A DNA stretch of 36,476 bases from Candidatus Methanoperedens sp. (GTDB taxonomy: Archaea; Halobacteriota; Methanosarcinia; Methanosarcinales; Methanoperedenaceae). Below are positions 27,718-35,786 of the stretch, piece by piece. Each line of letters starts with the position of its first letter. The first letter of the stretch is position 1. Under the pieces are notes generated by a model, which had not been told where the DNA came from, did not search any database, and saw only the letters and a program-made list of their open reading frames with translations. The translations under genes and the position numbers were made by a program. The stretch is from positions 1 through 36,476 of the forward strand of contig JAPMTX010000158.1 in NCBI GenBank assembly GCA_026552855.1. Direction: 5' to 3'.

Positions 27718-29124
27718 ATGAATCAGAATAAAAACGATACGGAAAACAACGGAAATAACGAAAAATCTGACCTCCTTGATGTATACTTCTTCAGGAATCT
27801 TGTCAAAAACAGGTTCTTTAAGCCAGCCGTAAACTTAATCTTCTTCATTGTCCTGCTGATTATACTCTATTTCGGTCTGTCAAGCGAGCCTGACCTCCGT
27901 TTCCACGGAGGGATACCGTTCGCTACCACGATGATATGGGATATCTGGCATCCTCTCCTTGCCTTCACCCTCATTCTCCTCGGCAGGTTGTGGTGCTTTG
28001 CATGCCCCATCGGCGCTGTCGGGGACTGGACCCAGTCTGTGTTCAGCCTTAAGAAAAAGTACCCTGAGAAGTACAGGAACCTCTGGATCGCTGTAATACT
28101 TTTCCTGTTCATTTTCGCGGCTGAGCGCCACCTCTTCATGTTCACACGCAATCCTCCGAACACTGCACTCCTGCTCCTGTTCTTTACAGGACTGGCTGTG
28201 GTGATGGGCGCGGTTTACGAGAAGCGAAGCTTCTGCAGGTATATCTGTCCCATCGGGCTTGTGCTCGGGGTCTTCTCCATGCTCTCTGCCATTGAGCTTC
28301 GCTGCAAGTCGAAGAAAACCTGCCAGGAGCACAATATAAAAGAATGCGTCATCGGGAGCGAGGCTGGAAAAGCCTGTCCTGTCGGCGAGTTCCCGCAGAC
28401 GATGGAGAGGAACAACTACTGCATCATGTGTATGGAATGCGTGAAGTCCTGCTCAAAGAACAACATACGCCTATCCCCGCGCCTCCCCGGAGCCGATCTT
28501 GTAAACTCCAGAAAGGCGCATCTTGATGAAGCGTACCTTGTCCACGGCATTATCGTAATATTTCTCTTCGTCATGGGCATGGAGCGATTGCAGTTCAGGA
28601 ACGTGGTGATCAACTTTGTTAAGTCAATAGCACCGTTCGATACGGTAGTTTTCCGCGACTTTTTCGTGAATTACTGGAGGAACATGTGGGCTATCCTCAT
28701 CTTCGCCGCATTAACACTGGGCGCAGCAGGGTTGATGTACCTCTCTGCCAGAGCCTCTATCCCTGGGAAGAGTACCAGACAGAAGTTCATAGAACTCTCC
28801 TATGCCTTCATCCCGTTGAGCCTGTCAGTCTATTTAGCCGAGAATACGTTCAGGCTGCTGAAAGGATTGTTCTTTATCACGGAAACAATTGGGAAATTCT
28901 TCGGGAGAGTCTGGGAATTCGCAATAAATTTCGATACTATAAACCATTTGCAGCTTATCTTGCTGTTTGCGGGTTTTCTTTTTACATTATGGGCTGGATA
29001 CCTTATAAGCAAAAAGCTCCCGGACAGCAAAAATGAAATACAGCATAGCATGATAGCAGTGGGTATTACTGCTGTTGTTTACCTTTTCATAGGAGTGAAA
29101 ATCCTGACACTTCCGATAATATGA
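27718..29124 (+). CDS. Membrane polyferredoxin (NapH/CcoG-like 4Fe-4S protein)
   Basis: A 468-residue protein with about eight membrane helices and Cys clusters typical of NapH/NosR/MauN-type proteins: LWCFACPIGAVGDW (about 93-106), SFCRYICPIGLVLG (about 171-184), CKSKKTC (near 202), and CIMCMECVKSC (about 236-246), enough for at least two 4Fe-4S clusters. Such proteins pass electrons from the quinone pool or cytoplasm to extracytoplasmic acceptors, or help metal reduction. TGAGGT lies upstream of ATG 27718. Lying between ccdA and a thioredoxin gene, it may feed reductant to the maturation system; which partner it uses is not known. Confidence 0.82.
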   Translation: MNQNKNDTENNGNNEKSDLLDVYFFRNLVKNRFFKPAVNLIFFIVLLIILYFGLSSEPDLRFHGGIPFATTMIWDIWHPLLAFTLILLGRLWCFACPIGAVGDWTQSVFSLKKKYPEKYRNLWIAVILFLFIFAAERHLFMFTRNPPNTALLLLFFTGLAVVMGAVYEKRSFCRYICPIGLVLGVFSMLSAIELRCKSKKTCQEHNIKECVIGSEAGKACPVGEFPQTMERNNYCIMCMECVKSCSKNNIRLSPRLPGADLVNSRKAHLDEAYLVHGIIVIFLFVMGMERLQFRNVVINFVKSIAPFDTVVFRDFFVNYWRNMWAILIFAALTLGAAGLMYLSARASIPGKSTRQKFIELSYAFIPLSLSVYLAENTFRLLKGLFFITETIGKFFGRVWEFAINFDTINHLQLILLFAGFLFTLWAGYLISKKLPDSKNEIQHSMIAVGITAVVYLFIGVKILTLPII

Positions 29125-29127
29125 ATC

Positions 29128-29148
29128 ACTTTACATGTTTCGTAAAAT
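29128..29148. promoter_or_regulatory. 21-bp operator, site C (second thioredoxin gene)
   Basis: ACTTTACA (29128-29135), spacer TGTTT, CGTAAAAT (29141-29148): same length and layout as the site at 25236, with two mismatches in the right half. It stands just upstream of a TATA-like AAAATATATACG (29144-29153), 44 bases before the start of the thioredoxin gene. Confidence 0.5.
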
Positions 29149-29191
29149 ATATACGTATAGAATCAATTAAAAATCAAACAGGAACTAACTT

Positions 29192-29665
29192 ATGAGAACT
29201 AAGAAATTGCTGACAATATTTGTGTTGATAATGATGATATCCTTCGCATACGGCACTTTTAACCTTTCTATCAGGGATTTCACGCTGAGCAACCAGACCA
29301 CCAGTTACCTAGGCGGTCTCACATGGTCACGGAACCTGACTACATCTCTTGATGTTGCCAATCAGGAGAACAAGCCTGTCGCAATTTATTTCTGGGCAAT
29401 ATGGTGCCAGTACTGCGCAAAATTCCAGTCCGATACCCTTGGGAACCCGCAGGTAAAAAAGGTACTTGAAAATGATTATGTTCTTGTGGCAATGGACCTC
29501 GATATTGACAGGGATGTAGCGAATAACTATCGCGTGAGCGCACCACCGGCTGTAGTTTTCCTTGACGATAAGGGGACTGAGGTTGACAGGATATCAGGTG
29601 CTGTTGGTGCAGATTATTTTCTGCCAATAGCAACCCAGGTACGGGACAAGGTGAGGAGAAAATAA
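29192..29665 (+). CDS. Secreted/anchored thioredoxin-like protein
   Basis: A 157-residue protein. Residues 1-21 are a signal peptide or anchor (LLTIFVLIMMISFAYG). The thioredoxin domain carries AIWCQYCAKF (Cys72, Cys75) and the VSAPPAVVFL cis-proline loop; Tyr-Cys instead of Gly-Trp-Cys distinguishes it from the first copy. It is probably a second acceptor of electrons from CcdA, or the thiol partner of CcmF. It has its own promoter region with an operator-like site, so it starts a second transcript that continues into ccmF, whose ATG lies 1 base behind its stop. Confidence 0.87.
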   Translation: MRTKKLLTIFVLIMMISFAYGTFNLSIRDFTLSNQTTSYLGGLTWSRNLTTSLDVANQENKPVAIYFWAIWCQYCAKFQSDTLGNPQVKKVLENDYVLVAMDLDIDRDVANNYRVSAPPAVVFLDDKGTEVDRISGAVGADYFLPIATQVRDKVRRK

Positions 29666-29666
29666 T

Positions 29667-31955
29667 ATGGTAACCTTCGGAAACGAAATACTCTATGCCA
29701 GCATAGCCGTGAGTGTAATCGCGCTTGCCGGGCTGTTATTGAAAGAACTGAAAAACGACAATATTCTAACAAAATTAGCCTCACCCCTGATAATGGCTGC
29801 GGCGGGACTTCTAGGCTTCGCATACCTTCTCCTTGTTTACTATTTTGTTGCGGGCGATTATACCTACGAGTATGTATGGCAGTACTCAAGCCGCGATTTA
29901 CCATTGATATATAAGATAGCAGGTTCATGGGCAGGGCAGCCGGGAACGTACCTTCTTTGGGTACTGGTAATATTCATCTCGGCAGCATGGCTTGCGAAAA
30001 CCTCAAAACATGCAACACCCCTGGCGAGAAGGACGCAGATAATAACCGTAATCATAGGAATTTACTTTATAATACTCACACTGATCCAAACCCCGTTCAA
30101 AACAATCTATGAAGGGAGTCCCGAACTCCCACTTAGCTATATTCCGTCTGACGGGAGCGGTCTGAACACGCTTCTGGTTAACTTCTGGATGACAGTCCAT
30201 CCTCCCCTGATGTTCATCGGCTATGCAGCCATGACAATACCATTCGCAGCAGCCATCGTTTACCTCGTAACAAAAGAGGACGGGTGGGAGGAGCTGGGCA
30301 GGCAGTGGGCAAGGTTCACGTGGCTCTTCCTCGGCATGGGCATCGCTGTCGGGGGCGTATGGGCGTACCTGGTACTGGGCTGGGGCGGGTTCTGGGCATG
30401 GGACCCGGTAGAGACCGCATCGTTCATCCCCTGGCTTACGCTCACAGGCTTTCTTCACGCATCAGCACTTCACAGGAAGAACAAAAAGACCTTTTCGATA
30501 GCTGCACCCATTCTTGCAGCGGTCTCCTTCATTCTGGTCATATACGCAGCCATAGTTGTCAGGAGCGGTCTCTTCAACTCGGTCCACGCTTTCGGGGAAG
30601 CTTCCACAGGCACGCTGCTCATTGCATCGGTCCTGGTTACAACACTTGTTTCGGGTGCTCTGGGAATGCGGCGGTACTTTGAGGAGACCGATACAACAGA
30701 AGAAGACCCAGGCTTGTGGAGCAAGGTCAATATCTTCTACGTTACCCTGCTTTTATTTGTAGTACTGGCTTTCATATCCTTCTGGGGCATCAGCTACCCC
30801 GTGTTCATCCAGCTGACCCAGGGACTGAAGGTGAACGTGGCTTCGGATACCAAGAACTTCTTCAATGTATGGAGTTACCCCTTCACAATAATACTGCTCC
30901 TTGCGCTCGGATTCTGTTTGAATTACAAAGAGTCTGATAAAGAGAAACAGAAACAAACGCTGTTCATTGTAGCAGCCCTCACTGTGATATTCATGCTGCC
31001 AAGGACGGCGAACTTCTATGTGCTTGACCACAACAGCCCTTTCTGGGTAAGGGAGCCGGCGATCTACAAACTGATAGGCAGCATCTCTGCACTTTCAATT
31101 TTCCCGCCGTTGATATATGCTGCATATGCCATTATCGGGTATCTTAAAAAACACCTGAGCATCACAAGCCAGCGTGCCAGGATTAAGGGCATAGGGATCT
31201 CGATGGTGCATATTGCGGTCGTTTTGATACTTTTCGGTGCGGTCATCAGTTCCACCATGACCAGCACCATTGAAGGGATCAATATACCGCTTGCGGCAAA
31301 AGGAGAACTTGTTCCCGTGGGTAATAATTACGCTGTTAAGGTTGTGGATTTTTCAACCAGAAGCCTGACAGATACAAGCTATCCCGGAACCCCGATATCA
31401 GATGTGCTTGCCAACCCTTCAAAGTATGAGAAAGAGACAGTAAAAATAAACGGAAAGGTCACCAGTTCGAAATCCCTTGAAGGGCACGGCACTCTTGTGG
31501 AACTGACCGATGCTTCGGACAGTATTTGGGTCGTATTCCCGGGAAATATCTCAGAATCCGTCTTACCCAAAGATACATGGCTGACCGTTACAGGCAATAC
31601 ATTATCTGGTTTTGAACAGCCTCTTCTCAGTGTCACCGGGGCGGACCAGCTTGATATATCGGGTAAATACAAAGTCCAGAGAGTAAATCTTGAAATTTAT
31701 CAGGGCAACAAAAAAATCGGAAGCGGGACTGCTGAATACCTTGAAGGAAAAGGCGGAAGCGGGACGTTCCCTATGGTGGACAGCAGCATCACAGGGACGG
31801 ATCTGTATGTCATTTTCCAAGGTGTTGGAGGCGGTGTTGTACCGTTAACTCTGAAAATAATCCCTGCGGTCAATTTTGCCTGGGTCGGTATAGTGCTCTT
31901 CGCTATAGGGGCAATCCTGATAATGGCTGTTAAACCGAGAGCCAAAGGCGGTTAG
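29667..31955 (+). CDS. ccmF: Cytochrome c haem lyase component CcmF with extra OB-like domain
   Basis: A 762-residue membrane protein of the CcmF/CcmC/NrfE family. The tryptophan-rich haem-handling motif is GWGGFWAWDPVETASFIPWL (about residues 237-256), and PGTYLLWVL and HPPLMFIGYA are typical neighbours. Some fourteen membrane helices can be followed. Residues about 570-660 (KINGKVTSSKS...GHGTLVELTDASDSIWVVFP) form an OB-like beta domain before the last helix; it lacks the haem-binding His/Cys motif of CcmE. CcmF joins haem to apocytochrome cysteines outside the membrane. GGAG precedes ATG 29667. No ccmA, ccmB, ccmC or ccmE is in the window. Confidence 0.93.
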   Translation: MVTFGNEILYASIAVSVIALAGLLLKELKNDNILTKLASPLIMAAAGLLGFAYLLLVYYFVAGDYTYEYVWQYSSRDLPLIYKIAGSWAGQPGTYLLWVLVIFISAAWLAKTSKHATPLARRTQIITVIIGIYFIILTLIQTPFKTIYEGSPELPLSYIPSDGSGLNTLLVNFWMTVHPPLMFIGYAAMTIPFAAAIVYLVTKEDGWEELGRQWARFTWLFLGMGIAVGGVWAYLVLGWGGFWAWDPVETASFIPWLTLTGFLHASALHRKNKKTFSIAAPILAAVSFILVIYAAIVVRSGLFNSVHAFGEASTGTLLIASVLVTTLVSGALGMRRYFEETDTTEEDPGLWSKVNIFYVTLLLFVVLAFISFWGISYPVFIQLTQGLKVNVASDTKNFFNVWSYPFTIILLLALGFCLNYKESDKEKQKQTLFIVAALTVIFMLPRTANFYVLDHNSPFWVREPAIYKLIGSISALSIFPPLIYAAYAIIGYLKKHLSITSQRARIKGIGISMVHIAVVLILFGAVISSTMTSTIEGINIPLAAKGELVPVGNNYAVKVVDFSTRSLTDTSYPGTPISDVLANPSKYEKETVKINGKVTSSKSLEGHGTLVELTDASDSIWVVFPGNISESVLPKDTWLTVTGNTLSGFEQPLLSVTGADQLDISGKYKVQRVNLEIYQGNKKIGSGTAEYLEGKGGSGTFPMVDSSITGTDLYVIFQGVGGGVVPLTLKIIPAVNFAWVGIVLFAIGAILIMAVKPRAKGG

Positions 31956-31964
31956 ATAGTGCGT

Positions 31965-31997
31965 TTGAGGAGAGGTATACAATAGACTGTTCCTCAA
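31965..31997. terminator. Possible terminator between the convergent ccmF and ccdA genes
   Basis: TTGAGGA (31965-31971) and TCCTCAA (31991-31997) are inverted repeats with a 19-base loop in the short gap between convergent genes. There is no strong T-run, so the assignment is weak. Confidence 0.35.
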
Positions 31998-32016
31998 GTC
32001 CGGCAGATGAGGCTGT

Positions 32017-32748
32017 TTATATCCCGTAGAACGTCGTCGGGAAGTACCTGGAGAACAGCCTGATCATAAGCTTATCTATCCCGAAGAGCAGCATTACCCC
32101 GACCAGTATGAGAATAAGTCCTGCGAGTTTCTTGAGCATCTCCCCGTTCCTCATGAACCATTTGTACCTGTTCGTGACCTTTTTGCCGTAATAGGCTATG
32201 GAGAGCATGGGAAGGCTCATGCCTACAGAATAAACGAACAGCATCCCTGCGCCATAGGTCACGTTGCCCACAGAGGCAACATACGCGAGCACCGCGCCGA
32301 GAATGGGACCCACGCACGGGATCCAGACTATGCCTAAAGACATGCCGAGGAAAAACGCGCTGAAGAGACCCTGCCCGGGCGCATTCGATGTTCTATTCAA
32401 AAAGCCGGCATTGTTCCTTAAACCTTGCGTTATCGAGCTTGAAATTTTTATGAACTCCGCGTTTACATCATCGTCAAAGAGCACAAAGCCCATTACCATT
32501 ATGAACAGAATAGACAGACTGCGCAGGATATCTGTAAAGCCCGCAAAAGCAGCACCGAAACCTGAAACGAGCGTGCCCATTACGGTAAAGCTGAGCGTCA
32601 TGCCCGTTACTATAGCCACGGGGCGAAGCTTTCCTCCGGCAGAACCGGACATTACAGCCGGGACAAGAGGAAGGCAGCACGGCTTGAGTATGGTGACTAA
32701 ACCTGCTATAAAGACCAGAAAGATCGAAGGTGTTGTTTCCACACTCAT
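32017..32748 (-). CDS. ccdA: Cytochrome c biogenesis protein CcdA (second copy)
   Basis: A 243-residue six-helix protein, clearly paralogous to the copy at 26983 (shared GGxLRPVAIVTGM and LGMSLGI.WIPCVGPILG.V.AYVA). The start at ATG 32748 (MSVETTPSIF) matches the N-terminus of the first copy; an upstream in-frame GTG at 32772 would add 8 residues. Redox cysteines are Cys24 and Cys145; the first motif is KPCCLPL with a second cysteine next to it. It is transcribed toward ccmF from its own promoter, a TATATAT box followed by the operator at 32799-32819. It may serve a different thioredoxin partner than the first copy. Confidence 0.9.
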   Translation of the reverse strand: MSVETTPSIFLVFIAGLVTILKPCCLPLVPAVMSGSAGGKLRPVAIVTGMTLSFTVMGTLVSGFGAAFAGFTDILRSLSILFIMVMGFVLFDDDVNAEFIKISSSITQGLRNNAGFLNRTSNAPGQGLFSAFFLGMSLGIVWIPCVGPILGAVLAYVASVGNVTYGAGMLFVYSVGMSLPMLSIAYYGKKVTNRYKWFMRNGEMLKKLAGLILILVGVMLLFGIDKLMIRLFSRYFPTTFYGI

Positions 32749-32798
32749 GTTAGCCTGCCTCTGCAGAACCACAGGGTTTTGCCGTATATAAGAGCATA

Positions 32799-32819
32799 AC
32801 TTTACGTACGATGTAAAGT
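32799..32819. promoter_or_regulatory. 21-bp operator, site B (second ccdA gene)
   Basis: ACTTTACG (32799-32806), spacer TACGA, TGTAAAGT (32812-32819) on the plus strand: inverted repeat with one mismatch, same size as sites A and C. On the minus strand it directly follows a TATA box (CTATATATC), as site A follows its own TATA box. Confidence 0.65.
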
Positions 32820-32927
32820 GATATATAGCTTAGCTTTTGTTGGTGTGTCAGTATAATATGGGGCTGGTGAGATTTGAACTCACGATCGACGGGTCTCTCC
32901 GAAAACGCCAGGTTTTTGGCTCCCAGA

Positions 32928-32947
32928 CCCCCGAATTAATTCGGGGG
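32928..32947. repeat. 20-bp perfect palindrome in the tRNA-Trp intron
   Basis: CCCCCGAATT followed directly by AATTCGGGGG. It stands between box D of the guide RNA and the 3' splice site, outside all required guide and splice elements, and may be an insertion. Confidence 0.65.
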
Positions 32948-32958
32948 AATAAGCACGT

Positions 32959-33025
32959 TCAGTGCTCCAACGGCTCCTCATCGCTTACCGCGTCCGGTTC
33001 GCTCGGTAGACCCGTTGCTCATCAT
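32959..33025 (-). ncRNA. Box C/D sRNA inside the tRNA-Trp intron
   Basis: Read on the minus strand: box C ATGATGA (33025-33019), guide GCAACGGGTCTA of 12 nt (33018-33007), box D' CCGA (33006-33003), box C' GCGATGA (32984-32978), guide ending GTTGGAGCA, box D CTGA (32962-32959). By the rule of the fifth nucleotide before D/D', the D guide selects C34 (pairing with GCTCCA) and the D' guide selects C39 (pairing with AGACCCGT) of the same tRNA. This is the arrangement known from haloarchaeal and other euryarchaeal pre-tRNA-Trp introns that guide 2'-O-methylation by fibrillarin. Confidence 0.9.
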
Positions 33026-33256
33026 TACACCTTGTTAAAGGTTTTCCGCTGGAGCCCGTCGCCATGCCGGACTAGGCCACAGCCCCGTGTTGCGGCAAAC
33101 CGTCTGTAGAGGTTCGCCAGAGGGTATCGCTATACTCGATTCGATGGCTATTAAATCTATCTAATCCTCATGTACTGATATCCATGCAGTAAAACCTGCC
33201 ACTTCTGAGAATCATTCCAGACAAATTATTTATAAATGAAAGTATAATCAGCTATT

Positions 33257-34291
33257 ATGGGCTGGTATGGCATAGACGCGGTGGACGCTGCGATTAAACG
33301 GACAAAGAAGGCTCTCATCGAGCCGTTTGATTTCTGGAAATGGATTAAGCTAGGGATTATAGTATTTTTTATCGGCGGAGGCGGGACAGGAATTTCCAAC
33401 TTCAACCCTCCGGCAAGCTATCAGAGGCAGTATGAGGGGACAAAGATACCTTCAACAGAAGAAATTTTTAACCAGGTCAGCCAGTTCTGGCACCAGTATC
33501 AGATATATATTCTGATAGCCATTGCTATTATCATTTTTATAATACTACTATTCACTTTCATATCCAGCGTTATGGAATTCGTATTCGTAGAATCTGTGGT
33601 GACTAATCACGTTGCCATCCGGGCATACTTCAGTAAATACCTGCGTCCCGGATTTAACCTGTTTATAATACAAGTAATTTTGATGGTAGTCTTCCTTTCA
33701 TTGTTTATTCTTGCAATGATACCTCTGCTTCAGCGGTTCCTATCTGGGGCTGTGACCCCTGGATTGATTCTTGGCAGCATCCTGTGGTTCTTTGGTGTAG
33801 TGTTTATATTCGCCATACTCAGCGGGATCATACGCTCATTCATAAGCCTTGCCATCCCTATAGCGATGTATCAAGGGGTGGGCATAACTACAGCTATAAA
33901 AAATGTCTTTGGAAGGTTCATGGAAGACTGGAAGCAGGTAGCGGTCTACTGGGTCGTAAGGATAATCATAATTATAGTTGCAGTGATTATTGTGGGGATA
34001 GCGGCTCTGATACTCTTTATTGTAGTGTTCCTCGTCCTCCTTGTACCGGCTTTGATATTATATTTCATATTGTCGGGTCTCGGTCAGGGGATTTCAAGCC
34101 CCTTATTCTGGATAGTGATGATACCCTACGGGCTGTTAGCTGTAATTGTATTTATATTATTGATTCTGCTTGTATCCGTACCTGTGCCTGTGTTCATGAA
34201 ATACCATTTGCTTACGTTCATGCAGGCGTGGTATCCGGATGTGACTGTGCCTCTTTTTGATTCAGAAAGGACTGGTGTTCAGTACTCCTGA
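33257..34291 (+). CDS. Polytopic membrane protein (DUF7544-like)
   Basis: A 344-residue protein. The start MGWYGIDAVDAAIKRTKKAL followed by IEPFDFWKWIKLGI is typical of archaeal membrane proteins currently grouped under DUF7544. About six to seven helices follow at residues 30-45, 80-105, 130-155, 165-195, 235-275 and 285-315, with an amphipathic region between the first two. The C-terminus MKYHLLTFMQAWYPDVTVPL is cytoplasmic-looking. No motif for transport or catalysis is seen. TATA-like TTATAAAT lies about 30 bases before ATG 33257, so the mRNA probably has little leader. It is a single gene, convergent with the hydrolase operon. Confidence 0.8.
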   Translation: MGWYGIDAVDAAIKRTKKALIEPFDFWKWIKLGIIVFFIGGGGTGISNFNPPASYQRQYEGTKIPSTEEIFNQVSQFWHQYQIYILIAIAIIIFIILLFTFISSVMEFVFVESVVTNHVAIRAYFSKYLRPGFNLFIIQVILMVVFLSLFILAMIPLLQRFLSGAVTPGLILGSILWFFGVVFIFAILSGIIRSFISLAIPIAMYQGVGITTAIKNVFGRFMEDWKQVAVYWVVRIIIIIVAVIIVGIAALILFIVVFLVLLVPALILYFILSGLGQGISSPLFWIVMIPYGLLAVIVFILLILLVSVPVPVFMKYHLLTFMQAWYPDVTVPLFDSERTGVQYS

Positions 34292-34292
34292 A

Positions 34293-35237
34293 TCACTGCA
34301 GCATCAGCTTGAGCTCATTCTCAAGCGGCACCCTCATGCCCTCGCTGAACCCGTGCCTTCCTGCCTCGATCCTGTAAAATTGTTTTGGCTCACTCGCTTT
34401 TCTGAATGTTCTCTCGGCAAGGTCTATCGGAATAACACTGTCGTTTACTGAATGCATCATCACGAACCTGCGCGGGGGAATGAACCCCAGGTATGTATCT
34501 GGATCGACGGAGCGATAGAACTTGAAGAGGGTCTCGTCCATGATATTTGCAGCCTCGGATTCTGCATCGTAGCCGCTTGTACTGATGCCGATAACCCCGG
34601 AAATAGAGGGGTCTATCGCAGCCGCGATGGTGGCAAAGCGTCCGCCGTTGCTCTCCCCGACTATTGCTATCCGCTCTGGATCGACCCGCTCGTCCTGTTT
34701 TAAGACGTCAACAGCGCGCAGGGCATCGAACACTATCTTGTGCTCCACCGGCTCTTTGTTCTCTTTGAACAGCTCGTAATCGTTCCTGATATCCACTACT
34801 CCCCGGTTGCGCTGCTCGATGCCCAGACTGGCATAGCCCAGGTTTGAGAATAGCTCAGCCAGCCCCTGCGTTCCTTCCTTCGGTACGTTGGCGCCGGGAA
34901 GGATCACGACAGCAGGCACCTTTTTCCCGGATAACGGGACCCGGAGCAATCCCTCAACTGTATAGTCTTTGCTCGTAAAGGAGATGGTCTCAAGGGTATA
35001 GTTACTGCCGGATTCTGTTTTAAGGACATTTACATCTACTCTGCCCCTGTCCTCTGGATAGGCGAGAACGCCATCTTTCCTCACGCTCCACCGGTCGCTC
35101 CCTTCCGGCGTGAGGGAGTGAATAAGAACAAGAAGTAAAATAATACCCAGTGCAGCGGCGGTGATTTTTAGATTAAAAGCTGATCTTGTCCTTTTAGTTT
35201 CTTGTTTTACCTTAAGCTGGTTCTTCTTTTTGCTCAT
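34293..35237 (-). CDS. Alpha/beta hydrolase, membrane-anchored (dienelactone hydrolase/esterase type)
   Basis: A 314-residue protein. A basic start (KKKNQLKVKQETKRTR) is followed by one membrane anchor (about residues 24-43), so the enzyme domain is outside the cell. The domain has strand VVILPGANVPKEG, the nucleophile elbow GESNGG (Ser about 194), an acidic residue in HSVNDSVIP and the histidine in GRHGFSE: a complete catalytic triad. The substrate (ester, peptide or amide) cannot be told. The start overlaps the stop of the flavodoxin gene (ATGA). Confidence 0.85.
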   Translation of the reverse strand: MSKKKNQLKVKQETKRTRSAFNLKITAAALGIILLLVLIHSLTPEGSDRWSVRKDGVLAYPEDRGRVDVNVLKTESGSNYTLETISFTSKDYTVEGLLRVPLSGKKVPAVVILPGANVPKEGTQGLAELFSNLGYASLGIEQRNRGVVDIRNDYELFKENKEPVEHKIVFDALRAVDVLKQDERVDPERIAIVGESNGGRFATIAAAIDPSISGVIGISTSGYDAESEAANIMDETLFKFYRSVDPDTYLGFIPPRRFVMMHSVNDSVIPIDLAERTFRKASEPKQFYRIEAGRHGFSEGMRVPLENELKLMLQ

Positions 35238-35713
35238 TTCTTCCTGTATATCAGTTCAGCCAGTTCAGCAACTCTTTTTCCAAGCGCTCTTCCCTCTTTC
35301 AATCCTGCCTCGTCAGAGCCTGCGGCTCCGTAGTGACCTCCTGTCTCGAACGGGTCGCCCACTACCGCCATGCCGCTTATGAGCATTGCCTGGAGTATGG
35401 AGATTATCGTGGTCTCCTTGCCTCCAGTCCTGTGTGCAGAGGTGGCAAATGCTGCGCCCACTTTATTCAATAGCTTCCTTCTTACTACCACGGATTCTTC
35501 AAAGAACTTTTTCAGCTCTGCAGCCATTGTCCCGAAGTACACAGGTGAGCCTGCTATAATGCCGTCAAATTCAGGAAGCTTGTTGATGTCAACCTCGCCT
35601 ACCGGTTTGAGCGTCGGGTTCCCTTTACCTTCACGTACGCCCTCTGCTACCGCTTTCGCAAGCTTTTCGGTGTTACCGCCTTTTGAGTAATAGACTATCA
35701 GGATCTCGGACAT
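35234..35713 (-). CDS. Flavodoxin-fold protein (WrbA/NAD(P)H:quinone oxidoreductase-like)
   Basis: A 159-residue protein starting at ATG 35713; a GTG three codons upstream is less likely because a TATA box (ATATTTATAG, about 35737-35746) puts the transcript start close to ATG 35713, implying a leaderless mRNA. The FMN phosphate loop is YYSKGGNTEKLA (about 8-19), then GSPVYFGTMAAELKKF and TSAHRTGGKETT with GGHYGA resemble WrbA/flavodoxin. It would pass electrons to quinones or other acceptors in the cytoplasm. The hydrolase gene follows with a 4-base overlap. Confidence 0.87.
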   Translation of the reverse strand: MSEILIVYYSKGGNTEKLAKAVAEGVREGKGNPTLKPVGEVDINKLPEFDGIIAGSPVYFGTMAAELKKFFEESVVVRRKLLNKVGAAFATSAHRTGGKETTIISILQAMLISGMAVVGDPFETGGHYGAAGSDEAGLKEGRALGKRVAELAELIYRKK

Positions 35714-35786
35714 AGAAAACACAATATTCTCTGAATCTATAAATATTTCGAAAATACAGGAAAAGACAAGAGAAAAGATAAAAGGA

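Larger units (their letters stand above)
32859..33086 (-). tRNA. tRNA-Trp (anticodon CCA) with a 154-nt intron
   Basis: Exon 1 is 33086-33049, exon 2 is 32894-32859, intron 33048-32895 between positions 37 and 38. Acceptor GGGGCTG pairs with CAGCCCC and discriminator A73 fits tRNA-Trp. Anticodon CCA is 33052-33050. Anticodon stem ACGGG/CCCGT and T arm GTGAG/CTCAC are perfect. In the precursor CTCC of the anticodon loop pairs with GGAG of the intron and GAAAAC with GTTTTC, giving the bulge-helix-bulge for the splicing endonuclease. The intron contains a box C/D guide RNA (separate entry) and a 20-bp palindrome (32928-32947). A TATA-like TTTAATAG lies about 65 bases upstream. Confidence 0.93.

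Noticed and set aside
29667-31955. CcmF as a CcmF-CcmE fusion
   Set aside because: The inserted domain looks like an OB fold, but the haem-binding His or Cys motif of CcmE is missing, so CcmE is not claimed.
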